64,000 bases of DNA, from positions 66,535,601-66,599,600 of the forward strand of contig NC_088102.1 in NCBI RefSeq assembly GCF_036370855.1, read 5' to 3'. The notes beneath the pieces were generated by a model, which was given only the letters and a program-made list of their open reading frames with translations, was not told where the DNA came from and searched no databases. Positions 45,701 through 58,300 of the stretch are shown here, one piece after another. Each line of letters begins with the position of its first letter. Position 1 is the first letter of the stretch. The position numbers were made by a program, and so were the translations under genes. Source of the stretch: Dromaius novaehollandiae. Lineage: Eukaryota; Chordata; Aves; Casuariiformes; Dromaiidae.

Positions 45701-48677
45701 TTAGCAAGCCCTCTGCAAAGCCGCCAGGCTTGGGTCAGAAACGCACAGCCAGCAACCCTGCACCAGGTTCAAGCGCTCCTTGGGGGACTGTGTTTCGGTC
45801 TGGCTTTGTTCTTTTTCTCTTTTTTTTTTCTCGGTTTAACATTCCCCCATGCCCATTTGGGTGGACAGCCAGCCGTGCGTGTACACGAACCACGTACACA
45901 CAGAGGGAAAGGCTAGTTACACTGCTTGCTGGTTCGGCTTGGGTTTAAAAACACAGCCCCTGCTGAAACACTGCAGTCACTGCCCTGATTTGAGAGCGCC
46001 TTGCAACAGCATGGGCACCTCCCTTTGTCCATACCACGGAGATGCCTGGAGCAGACAGCAGATACAGATGCATACGTTACATATATATATATAGGATGTG
46101 CATCCCACTGCCGTCAAAGAGCTGTTTCAAAGCCCATCCTACTGCCAAAAACCAGGTTGGGATTGCGGGGAGAAAGCTGACCAGCTGGCTGCAAGGCGCC
46201 GTCGGTGCGCGGAGGGGAGGGCGGCAGCGCCTCGGGTGCCGTGTGCCGGAGCGCGGCGGCTCTCGCCGGGGGAAACCCGGCCGTGTTTCGTGCGAGCGAT
46301 GTGAGCTGACAAGCGGCGCGGTGCCGGCGGGGCGTGCCGTGCCGTGCCGTGATGCGGGGGGCGTTGGAGGCACCGGCTGGAGGGGGGGGCTCGGCGCAGC
46401 CCAGGCACGCGGCACTCCTCCGCGAATGCGCGGCGCAGAAATGGGACTTGCACCTACAAAGCAGGGAAAATAATCTGACCCGTGAAATGGCACATTCGGG
46501 GGCAGACTGAGCTAGGGAGCCCCCGTAGCTGTCTGCTGGCGCGCTGCTGGCGCGTGGCTAGTGGGTCGTTTGCACTTGCTCCCTGGGTGGCCCCGGCAAA
46601 CTTGCTGGAGACGCTGGGCCAAGTTCAACAGGGCGAATGGGACAGAACGCTACCGAAATCAGCAGAGCGAGGCCTGTTTCCATCGACGGAAAACCTGGCT
46701 CCCAGAGTAGCACCAGCATCAGCAGCGGAGACGACAGCAGGAACGTGAACCAACGACAGAAAATCTTTGGGCCTGTCCTGTCTAGACAAAGATTCATGCA
46801 TCTATTCTTGCGCTAAGGACCCGACTGGCAATATTATATCATTTCGTAGCTCTCTCCTCCCCACCAACCCTCCATCCAGCTGTATTGCTAGTGCGGCATT
46901 TACGCGTTGCAAAGCATAAAAGCCTGCAAATCTCAGTCTGGCTGTGCAGTTTCCCCACACGATTTCTTAATGCTCCGGGAGTTTATCCTGGGATGTGCCA
47001 ATTCCTCTTCTGATCGGTTTAAACGTTTGTTTGTTTGCTTATTTTATAGGCACAAAAATATTTGGCCAAGGCACATCGCTGTAACAGTTTAATCAGAGAA
47101 TATATTCTTTGTTTACCAGAAAGGAGCAGTTCAGTGGAACAAGAGTTCAGTGTGACGAGGGCTGTTTGGGAAAAAACACTGTTGGGGAAAAGCTGAATGG
47201 ACGCAGATGCCACTCAAGGCTGTTTTTCCCCTCCGAGTGGATGCTGGGGACACTAGTGCAGCGTTTTGCCGTGGCCTCATTCGGACGCGAAGTCGCTGGA
47301 AACCCCCCTCCCCGCTGCAAGACCGAACAGGGGCTGCTGCCGAGGCAGGAGCTGGCAGAGGGATCGCCAGCACGCGGGGTGAAACCGGGGGCTTGGGGAG
47401 GGCAGGGCGAAGTTCTACTGCAGACTGCAGCGAGGCCAAAATGTCCTCTTTCTTTTTTTTTTCCTTCCCCTTAAGAAACGAGCGCACTTTTGCCTTTTGT
47501 CTGAATCTTTTGCAACCTTCAAATGCTGCCTCAAACCTGTTTCAGCTGCTTTGCGTTTTGAAATGGCTGGGGAAGACCATAAAGCTCTCTATAATCTGTC
47601 TGTCCCACCCGTGTGAGTCACTCGGAAAGGCCACGGTCCCGCGTCCGTGCCTCCACGAAAACCAGGCAGAAGCACTTCCCTGGTCCCTTTTAGTGGTCCA
47701 GGCCGGGGGGTGGCAGAACAAGGAGGAGAAATTTGCCCTGAAGTGAAAGCAGATTTCCAAGGAGATAGAGCCTGCAGCGCAGGGACTGCTGTGACCGCTT
47801 TCCTGGTAAATCTCTGCTCTTGCTGTATATATTCCCCTCTTCGGAAAGGGAATAGAGTCAGCTCTCTAATTTTGCATGCATGAAAAAGGCATGCATTTCT
47901 GAGGGGTGAAAGAAAGAAAAGAGGCAGTGCCCATTATGCTGATTCCACGCTATCTCTTTGGAAATACTGCTGAAAGATTTCTGTTACTGAGAGGGGTGAC
48001 AAAGAGAAACGAAAGGCCGAGCGGAGCCACAGATGGGATTTTTCATGCCCTGGGGAACAGCCCCGGACCCGGCAGAGACGAGCCCCTCATCTCTCCCCCA
48101 GGGATTTTGGTTGGAGCTTGGCTCCCACCTCACTCCTCTTTCTTTTACCTGCCCGTGCTGAGACAACGGGAGGGAAAAGAGAGGCACCGGCCGGCCCGGG
48201 GGCCTGGGGTCTGCCGGCAAAGAGTTATTAAAGGTGCCTCCTCATAGTGCCTTTCGCATGAATGCTGCTTTTCAGATGGAAATGGGGGTCAGCAGCAGCC
48301 TGGGACGAAGGCTGGCTTCGCCGGGCAGCAGCACCGGGCTCCCTTGGCTTCGCCACCCGGGGCCTGCGGGGCACGAAAACCGGCTCCGAGACGGGTGAGA
48401 GAGAAACGCTGAAAGATTTCAACAGGAATAATCTTCAAGGAGTGTTCAGTAAACAAAAAGGGAGGGCATCCCGCCAGGAGCACCTGCCTCTCCGCGCTGG
48501 CATCCATGGTCTGGGGAAGGAGACGCAAAGGGAAAAAACCCCTTTGGTTGCGTGTGCACGGGGCAGAGAGCGGTGACCGTGGAGGGAGCCAGGGCTTGAA
48601 CCCAAGCTCACTGGGTGCCACCGCAGCATCTGTTTTTCCTTCTCCCTGCCACTTAATTCCTGGATGCTGCATGAAGG

Positions 48678-48720
48678 CTTTAAAAAACTTTATAAAACTT
48701 TATAAAAAGCTTTATAAAAC
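48678..48720. repeat. CTTTATAAAA-type short tandem array
   Basis: Three closely spaced copies of CTTTATAAAA/CTTTATAAAAAG in a 43-base A/T-rich stretch. Each contains a TATAAA hexamer, but nothing downstream suggests a promoter. Confidence 0.8.
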
Positions 48721-51700
48721 TCTCGGCGTTTTAATTGTGGTAGTAGTTCATATCGCTCTTCACCCCTGCTCTTGTTTTTTTCTCCGTGTGCCATGCGTAA
48801 TCCGTGTGTAAACCTCGGGGCTCCCCTGCGTCGCTGAGTTCCTCAGGTGCAAGTTTTTTCCTGTTCTCGGGGTTGGATGTAAAGGAGCTGGGAGGCTCTT
48901 GCACCCACACGAGCAGCGAAGAATTAGACTGTGCATGAACAAGTCCCAGATCATCCGATTTGGCAATCTCCGGGCGAGTCACCTCGCTCGTTCGGACCGC
49001 CTCTGAGGGGGGCATTTATCCTTTCGGCCTCCCCATGCAAAGTCCATGGCACTTTCAGCTATAAATTACGTTGCCTACTGGTTTGACCCCAGCCTTTTCT
49101 GCCCACCTCTTCGGGGAATAACCAGCTTCCTCAGCAGCGTTGGCCAGGAAGGATTCGCAGGGTGTCTAAGGATGGGATGATGCTGCTACAACTCTGGTGG
49201 CATTTCCCCCGCCACCTTGCAGCCCACGAGGAGGTGAGACCTGAGCTGACAGCAGCCGAAGAGCTCTCCGCTTCTCTTCAACATGGCTCGAGGAGCAGAA
49301 GTGTCGATATGCCAGCACATACGTTTTTTCCCAGTATGGGCAAAGTGCAAGGCACTCTTTGCAGATAGCTCTTCAGCAGTCCCTGTGAGAGCCGGCTTTC
49401 CATTGCGAGGCTGAGATACGGTATCTGTTCTGGGTCGGAGGCCTAAGGGCTTCGATATAATGAAAGGAGCCTCACTAAATCAAGGGACGAAGGTGGAGAA
49501 GGGCAGAAGGACTTTGGGAGCTGTAATTAACACCTCAGGCCCTGATTATCTGTGATGCACTTCTCTGGGAGGGATGAAAGCAACCACATTTCTTCACTCA
49601 CAGATTTAGACCCTAAGGGCCGCAGTTACGCACAGCATCTCCAAGCAATAATAATTTGGGAGCTGCTTTTCCTGCTGGCTTTATCTCAGGAGCAATCATG
49701 AGCACTAGCCATGACAGGTCATTCCCCTAGCTGAGGCCCAAAGAAGGTCACTTCTGGGACGTCAGGGTGGGGAGCGAAGGGCTCAGACGGAGTCACAGTT
49801 CCTGCAGCAGAAGATGGTGAGCTCCTTGCACGTAGGCTGGACCGCCGATAGGAAAGCAGATATTCTGGGAGGGGGCAGGATCAAATATGAACACAACCCT
49901 TCATTCTGTTGTTTCTTTTCTGTGTGGCATGGATGCCTGACGTGCCATTCCAGACGGTCGGTCTGTATTCAAAAGCCTGTCACAAAGTGGTAGCCCAGGA
50001 AGGGACTTGTCAGCAGTGCGGTCAACAGCCAAGCGCATCTGCTGGATGACGGAGGTCCGTAGCATGGACCCGAGACCCTTGCAGCTTTAGGAGGAGTGGT
50101 GCTGGCAGGCAGCCAGGTGAGATGCATGATTGCGGGGATATTCCAGTTACAGACTAGGGCTGGGGACCAGGCCCTGGAAGGAAGTCCATCAGAAACCTCT
50201 CGGGGTCTGGGATTTCAAGCTGTGCAGCACAGAGGCTGAAGCACAGTTGTTTCCATTTTGCAGTGGAGGAAAGACCAGCGTGGTGGGTTGGGTGGAGAGG
50301 AGGGCCAGTCCATCTGACCCATGTGCTGGGGCTCTGCCTTGCTGACCACGCTGCAAAACGAAGCTTGGGCACTGAGCTGAACGCTTGCAGGGGAAATTGG
50401 TGTTGGAGCCTAATGGAGACTGGCAGAGGTCCCTCCGAAGGCACCCTCCCGTCTCCCTGGTTACCCAAATAACGCTTGCCTGAGGCAGAGAGCAGGCCTG
50501 AGCAAAGCAATCGAGAAATCAGCCTCTGGTGCTGAGAGACCTGTGAGCTGGTACAGATGGTGTACTGCCTTTCACCTGAACAGTGTGGGGCTGATTACAA
50601 CTTGCTACAGAGCTGGTCTGGGTATTAGTCAAAGATTTTCTTAGAGATGCAGCTAATACCGGTAGGCAGCTCATCCTCGCTTGCTGCTGTGTCATGCGGT
50701 TCAACTGCATTACAGAGTTTTGCAGCCATAGCTGCTCTGACATGAAACAACTCCTCAAAACCTCTGCATCTGCTCATCTTGCACATGCAGAGGAGTCTGG
50801 GTAGCCTACGTCATGCTTGGAGGTGGCCAACTGTCCAAAACATCTATTTTGCCAAGATTAGATGAAAACCTGCCAGCAAAGGCCTTGTGGAATAGAATGA
50901 TTCTTCTATTGCTTCCTCAAGTGGGGGAAATTTGTTGCAAAATTTCATTTGTGGTGGCATCACCAGCTTTGAACTAGGGTTGCATGGTTACGGCAGAGCG
51001 TAGAGAATAACGCAGTGCTCTGTTGGCATAGGTTTTGGCATTGGCCAACTCTCTTAAGCCCAGGAGGAGAGCTGCTGGAGGAGGGCAGTGCTGATGTCAA
51101 ATGTCTCTTGTCCCTTGCTTCAAAACTAGATTTTAGTATTTTATGACCAAACTTTCAGTTTTCTAAATCACATCTCTTCCTCTCGCTTTTTACCCATCCT
51201 TACTTATGACGCCCTTAAACATCACTTTCTTGGCCTGTTCCTCAGTCTGCCTTAGCGTTTTTCTCTCCTGGCTCATGTCCTTCTCTGTGTGTCTTAAAAG
51301 TGCCTCTCCCCTCTGCATTAGCCCGCCGTCCGGGATGGCCCCTCCACCACGCTCCCTGGTGCGAGATGCTCCAAGTTAACTGCCTGTCCCAAAGCCATCA
51401 GAGACCAGCAGAGAAGCTCTTGGAGAGACTGTGCCCTGCCACTGTCTCTTGCCAGGGAAAAGGAGTGGAGAAATCCACAGCGGATGCGAGAGGAGATGGA
51501 GACTGTCCTGAGTAGCTGCATGAAGCATCACCCTGCTGCCTCCCACCTGCCCAAAGGGAAAAGACTGCCGAAGGTGCTGTGAAGTAAGGCCAAATAAGAA
51601 GCCTTAGGAAGAATAGCCCTCTTGTTTTTGCAAAGACAAGCGGTAGCTATGGGCTATTGCTGAGCAGCAAGCCGCTGGCTGCTTGGTGTGTGCGCTGGCC

Positions 51701-52149
51701 CAGGGTGCTGGCCCGCCACGGACCCGGGGGAACGGCTGGCCGCCTCCCCCCTCCCGGCCTGGTGAGGTCAGACGTGTGGGCAGAGGGCCAGGAAGGAAAA
51801 GGCACAAAGAAACGCAAGGGAGACGCTCCCGGGATGCGATCTCGCGTCCGCTCCAGCTTCCCGCTCCCGCGGCAGAGCTCGTGCAGTTAGCTGTGAAACG
51901 GGGTGCCGCTGCTCCGGGAGCGGTGACGGAGGGAGCGTGCGGTGCCTAAGGGAGGGAGGCAAAGCGGGAAGGTTTGTGCGGAAAGGAAAAGGACGTAGGA
52001 CGCCAACGCAACCCCTCCACGCTCCCGGCACGAATGCCGTGGGCTCGCAGGAGCCTCCGAGGACCTTAACGCATTGCGACAGCCGGAGGCCTCCTGCCCC
52101 CCTCCCGCCCCGCGGCCCAGTTTAACCATTAACTAACTGGCCGGCCCCG

Positions 52150-52305
52150 CGGAGACAATGGTCTGTTTGTTTAGCGCCAAGGGCTAGGAAGGAGCCCGTA
52201 TCGGGGGCCCTGGCAGATTTATCAAAGCGGAGTGATTAGCTCTATTAGAGAAGGGATTTGTGTAAACAAAAAGACAGGTGCAAAGAGACTATTCCAGCTG
52301 GCAAA
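52150..52305. promoter_or_regulatory. Candidate enhancer: SOX, FOX, TCF/LEF and E-box motif cluster
   Basis: Motifs read directly: ACAATGG (52155-52161, SOX core), TGTTTGTTTA (52164-52173, forkhead), ATCAAAG (52221-52227, TCF/LEF), GATTA (52234-52238, homeodomain), TGTAAACAAA (52261-52270, forkhead), CAGGTG (52275) and CAGCTG (52295). The cluster sits at the edge of a CpG-rich patch 22 kb downstream of ASCL2. Enhancer function is an inference from motif density; no conservation could be tested. Confidence 0.4.
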
Positions 52306-53509
52306 GGCTTCACAGAGCTCCAAGCACTTCAGTGGCAATAAAACTTCTTCCAGGAAACAGCATTGGCCGGGAGAGAGCGCCTGTATTTTCGACTCGGAGA
52401 CTGGCCCTTCCGACCGCTCGTCCGCTCGCGGTGGTGGCACCTGGGGGTGCTGGCCCTCGGTGGTCCCATTTGTCACCAGCAAAGACACTGGGCACTGCCT
52501 TCACCTGGGGAGTGTGTGTGGTGCTAAGTGGCTCTCTACAAGCCCGGTGTCACCCGCTGGGACAAATGACAGGGACCGCACCTGAAAAATGCCAGAACTT
52601 GACCTATCCAGAGAAGTGAGCAGTGCAAAGCCCTATGGACAGCACGAAACCCATAGGCTACTCATTCAACATTCCTCCTTCCACTGCGTTTGCAAATTTA
52701 CTGTGATAACTGCCCTGAAATAATTACTCAGTTTAGAGTGCCTGGAAACCAGAATAAGCATTCATTTTATCCCCATTTTCAAAATTTAGCTTACTCATAA
52801 GAAGCGCTTTTATTTCAAACTAGAGCATACAAGTCTCCCAGGAGAGCTACTCCGAGTGTTTCCACTCAGAGAGCAGCCCGGGTGCCTTGTAGCACACGCA
52901 CTAGCAAACGCAGGATCTTGCCACTGCCGACAGCTTTGAGGGAGAAACGACAGCCATGGAACGGGAGGCTGAACCCTCTGTTTCCTCATGAGTCACATTG
53001 AAAGGAGAAGAAAGGTTGAAATTTTGATTGTAAAATGGTTTGCTTGTGGGGCAGATCAAAGAAACGGGAGGAACCTGACCATTGGTAGAGTTTCAAGTTC
53101 ATTAATTTGAGAACTCAACAAACAAGGCACAGGAATGATTCAGAGAAAAGAAATATGTTCACCCCACATTATGGGTCACTGCCCCAGCAGAGCCTCACTA
53201 ATGTCAGACCGTCAGTTCTTTCTTTTGCAATAATTTTTTTCTGCAGTAACAGATACATTTTCTGATTCTTGTATTACCTGCCTTGTTTTTCTTGAAAGAG
53301 CTCCTCAAAGGATTTATACTGATACATAAGATTTCCCTGAGGGTAACATGGATGAAAATGTACATTCAGACATGTTATACTGTCTTACTGACCATGATAA
53401 CTGCAGTGTTAACCTAATTGCTGGGTGTCTGGTGCACGCACTTGCACTGCAAAACCTTGCGATTCGCCAGCCGGAGCCCCAGATTGGACCCCAAAATCTC
53501 CTGCTATGC

Positions 53510-53605
53510 TATGCCACCGATTTACTGCATGACCTTTGGGGCTTCATTCCACCTTCCCCTGCTTTGGCTTCCCCATTTGTAAAACAGGGCACACGGGACT
53601 GATCT
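53510..53605 (+). mobile_element. Possible MIR/CORE-type SINE relic
   Basis: The sequence holds GATTTACTGCATGACCTTTG followed after a gap by CTTTGGCTTCCCCATTTGTA and AAACAGGGC. These resemble the MIR 3' half (tgtgaccttgggcaag ... cctcagtttcctcatctgtaaaatggg). It is old and degenerate, with no visible target-site duplication. Identification is by eye only. Confidence 0.45.
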
Positions 53606-55321
53606 CCTTTTGCAAAATACCTGAAGATCTTTGGATAGACCGTGCTTCATAAAAAGGGTTCATTAGTTCCTACTCTGCTAGCGACAGTGATAGCTGCATT
53701 CTTCAGCTGCTTGAAGGCAGTGTTTATCACTGAGCGCAGCTATAAAATAAAGGCCTGGGGCTATGTTTTCAAAAACAGGTGCCTCAAACATGGTAAAAAA
53801 AATGCACATCCCAAAACATAGCTGTGCACCAAGGGATCTGTGCTCGTGTTACCCGTTTTCCTCGAGCAGGACACGTTTCTGCAGGTGCTCAGGGGTACAC
53901 GCATATTGAGGGTGCCCCTTAAGGCCTCCACTGCCCAAACTCTTGTGCCACTTATCAAGTCAACCCTTTGGAGCCCAGCTTCTCTCTGCAAAGTTGTTTT
54001 GTCAAAGTTATTTTAATAAGAGATCTAATGGCTCCCTCAAAGCTTCTGTTTCTCTGTTGTGCTTGGTTTATGGATGACTCACAGGCTTTGTGTCCCTGGA
54101 TGAAGATGGCGACTGTCATCGTTTGTCCTGGCAGCGGGAGGTCAACAGGATCCAAATTTAAAGGTTAACATTCACACAGGCCAGTGCCCAGCTTTGTGTG
54201 AGCCCCGCTCTGATCAGCCTTGGGCAAAATGTTTTCCCATTCTTTGCATGAACTTCTCAGTTTCTCCGGTATTTTTTCCTGGCTGTGAGGAATCTTTGGG
54301 ACCTCCTAACATCTTGTTGTGCTCCATTCCTCCGTCTACAGGATTCATGGGAATGACAAAAGCACCAAAGCTGGAAGGGTTTTTCTCCAGGCCTACGCAG
54401 GGCTCACTGCATGATCTCCCTCTGTCAGGTCTGCGATGGTGTCTTTTGCACCATCAGATATCCTTCTCGCTAATACTGTTTCAACACCCAGGAGTGTGCG
54501 TATCCTCTCTCCTCCTTTGCCACCTTGCTGGTTCATTTCAAAACAGAGAGCTCATAGGCTCGGCTCTTGCATCAGTCTTCAAGAAACAGGGCATATTTCA
54601 CCCCATTAGTGCAGAAGCCTGAATTGCATCTGAATGGCAAAATAGATCCATCATCATGACAGAAGTGTCTTAAGGATCGTCATTTATGCCTCTTCCCCAC
54701 GGGTTAAATGGAGGAGCTAGGCACCAATGGAAGGAAACCGGACTCATGAAAATTCATGCAATTATGTCTGGGCAAGTGATCGCTTACCATTTTGCTTTTG
54801 GGTCAGGAGGATGTGGAAACGGTGGTGGCTGGGAGGTGCTTTGCCCAACTGCAGGGACCCTGCGAGCCTGGGGTGCTGGGCTGGGGGCTGCACTGCCCCG
54901 TCAACCCCGCCAAGCAGCCGAGCACGACACACTAGTGTACAGAGATAGCACGAACTGCAAAACTGTGATTTCCCCGCGTCGTAACTTCCTTTGGGCTACG
55001 CTTTGCACAAGGGGTCTTTCAGCAGCCAAAATCCCAGTTTGCACCAGGCCAGGAAGTGAACAGCAGGACAAGGCAAATGAGATGTTCTCGCTATTGCTGC
55101 CCGGCAGAAAGGTTCAACCCCGCTCTGCCACTTAATCAAATCCATGCAAATGCTGCGAATCAGCCGTGTGTGCTGGTGGCTGTTTCGTAGAAAGACGAGG
55201 CAGTGTTTGCTGAAAAGCGCATCAGCACCAGTGTGTTATAACCTGTGGAGTGCTCAAAGTATGGGCCACAGCGCCGGTGTCTCTGGAGTCAGCAATTACG
55301 GTTCTCCCACCTTCCCACTCA

Positions 55322-55355
55322 CCTACCTATCTATCTACCTACCTTCCTATCTACC
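55322..55355. repeat. (CTAY)n tetranucleotide microsatellite
   Basis: Imperfect CTAC/CTAT/CTTC units over 34 bases, a typical degenerate tetranucleotide repeat. Confidence 0.85.
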
Positions 55356-58300
55356 AATTTTTTCTACATATATAGCTAGGGATCTATAAACTCTGCCTGT
55401 CACAAAATTAAAGCTGCAGTGGTTACCAGAATGCAGTCAGCTGTTTCTGCAGCGCCATATGTCCCTCTATCAGAAATAAGGCTGAGACTCAGAGATGCGT
55501 GGTGCTTCCCTTCGAATACATGCCTACATCTCCTTGAAGTCTTTGGGACCTAAGCAGGGGCTGTGTGCACTGCTGGACCGCACGTTGGTTGGGGTGCCCA
55601 TGACAGTTCTCGTGCTCCTGGTGAGACTGGCGTAATATCCACCATGAACATCCACCCCTTTTGGAGACAAATGTACCGGGGTCTCCGGTTTGCTCTTGCA
55701 GTTGTGTTGTGAGAGGCCCAGAGACAAAGCAGTGATTTGCACCGCAGCGCTGTTCCTAGAAATGGCGCAGCGCGAGCCTACCGCTGCCGTACTTCTGGGT
55801 GCCGTGTTTCGACTTTAGCCCTCCTTTGGCAGGGCGACCAGCAGCCAGAGGCTGACCCGATGGGGCCTCGAAAGCCATGCTAGCGGGTCCTACCAGCGGC
55901 ACAAGGCAGCCAGCCCTGCAAAGCCCTGCACACCTCTCTTAAGGAGTGCACGGGTGCATCCGCTCCTTGGGTACCTCTGCGGAGAGCTACAAGCGCTTCC
56001 TGGTCGATAAGCGTCCTTAACAGCTGATGAGACCTAGCAGACCCCCGCAGCAAACCCTGGCAGGACGGAGATGGCATTGCCACCCAAACTCCCACTATGC
56101 AGGATGGATTCGTGCTTCGTGGCGCGCGTCCCCGCTCAGCCGGCCCTGCCCCGGGGGCGGCGGTGGCCCGCGCTGGCCCAGCGCGCTGGCCTGGCACGTG
56201 GGGAGGGCCGTTGCCTGGCGGGATGACCTGCCCCGGATTGCTGCAGCGCCCCGAGGACCACGTCTCTATCAGAAACGATCAGCCGTGATGTGCGCGCTGC
56301 GGGCGGGTAACACAGCGCATTAATACCTTTTCTCTGCCCTCTGCTCTGCTCCTCGCTGGCAAGGGGTGAGCGCTTCCTGGCATCGGAGTGGACGAGCTGA
56401 GGAGCCCGGCGGCGAGGCCACGGTGCCGAGGGAGGGGGCAGTCCCGGGGAGGGGATGCCGCTTCGGCAGCGTGGTGGGATGGAGTGAGGAGGGCTGGCTG
56501 CAAAAGGAGGAGGGAGGAAAGGGACTTCTCTGCTCACAGGCTTGTCTGATTCTTTCCCTGTGTCCACTGCTAGGGAACTGTGTCTTTTTATTAACCTGTG
56601 GAAAATAATGGCTCATGTCCCCCAAAAGGCATTTAAGCACCAGCAAGCACCATGAGGGTGTGAGGGGGCAGAGCGCTAGCCAGCCTGTGAGGGCTGGAGC
56701 GTGCCTGTGCAGCTGCGTCTTTGTCTTTGCTGCTCACTGCCTGGGATGTTTTCCCCGTTCCACAAAGTGGAAACACTTCTTGTTTTTCACCGGCAGAAAA
56801 CTAAGTGTGGGCCAGCTCCTGGGAAGTCAGGCAAGCATCAGGAGTGGTCTCCAAATGTTTCTCAGGAAGTCTGAGCAAACAGGTTGGGAGCTTGGGTCAT
56901 CATCTGGCCAGCCCAGGGGATGTAAGATGTGGGATTTTGGTGTAGCCCCGGCTCTGTAATCTGTGGTTGCTGAAGCGCTGCTCAGCTGCCAGCTGAGTGC
57001 ACATGTTGGTGTTACAACAAGCCTGTGTTTCTCATTTCTAAGGGCTGGTAATGACAGCCCGGAGAGCAGTGCAGCTCTGTGGTTGAGAGGCATCAGCCAG
57101 CTCTGAGATCCTCTGGCCTCACGCTCTCCACCTTTAGGGCCGTGTGAAGACCTGCTCAAACTGTGGCTGTTACGGAGAAAGACTTTAAAAGTAAGATTTG
57201 AGTGTGTGGAAAGATGCCGAAGTTATGAAGGCCAGAAGGGGTTCCTTCGTTAATACGTGGGCTCTCAGTCTCATGATCTTATCAACAAACCGTCTTTTTT
57301 ATGTGCCTCTTGATGAGCCCGGGTTGGCCGTTTGGATGGTTTGCAGGAGATTAATGTAACTGATTGTAATGGCCTCTGCTGGTATCAACAAAACTCCAAC
57401 TTTAGCCTGTTGGATCGTAAGTTTGAAGCTAGTATTAGGCTGTGCCTTGCAGTCAGCCCTGTATTTTCAGCCCTTTGTTCAGGCTTTCCTTTCCCTTTGG
57501 TCTGCAGCCTGAACTGCCAAGGCACTTTGCCCCATTAAATTGCTGCAGCTGCAGCTGTTTTCCCCGTTTCTGCTTTGGATGAACCAGCACACTGGCTATG
57601 TGTACGTCGTTTATATAAGCTAGATGAAAGTAGCATTAAAACAGTGGCCTTCAGGTACTCACTTACACAGACATGTTCAGAGAATTTGGTCTCTTCCCAA
57701 GCCCAGATCTTAAATGGAAACTCAAGCAGCTTTGCTCTACCCACGCTGGTGTGGCCCCAAAACCGATTTCGACTTCGCATAACCACATACCGTCAGCCAG
57801 CCTACAGAGAAGAGTGCGTGATGGACGAGGGACACTGCAGCCTAGCAAACCGAGCGGTGATGAGGAGGGTTTCCTCGTCTAGGAAGGGGACAACAGCTGA
57901 CCACAGATGAACCATTGCTTTTCTCTGTGCCTCCCTGTATAAACCTAAGGCAAAGCTTAACAGCTTTGAAAGATGTGGCTTGGAGAACTATGATGGAGGA
58001 CTAGTAGAAAGATGCCAGTTCTTTCAATCATATCGTTAGATTTGCAAGGCAATGAGTAAAGATATGGACAGATGATACTCCGTATGTCAAAGCACAGCGT
58101 CTAGCGCACCGTTTCAGCAGAGCAAGGCTCTTGTTGAGGGAGGACACGGTCTTGAGTGTTTCTTCACTCTGCAGAAGCAAAATTACAGCCCTTGCACACA
58201 CCGAAGTGGTGGTGAGCGAAACTTAGTATGACGAGGCGGCAGCGCAGAGGCCAAAGGCTGCCGAGGAAGAGGATGGGATTGTGTGCACATGCAGTAGCGA

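Noticed and set aside
45313-45948. 211-codon plus-strand frame
   Set aside because: No recognisable motif; contains a Phe-rich translation of a poly-T stretch.
48678-48720. Repeated TATAAA hexamers as a promoter
   Set aside because: They belong to a short tandem repeat, with no initiator, CpG context or open frame downstream.
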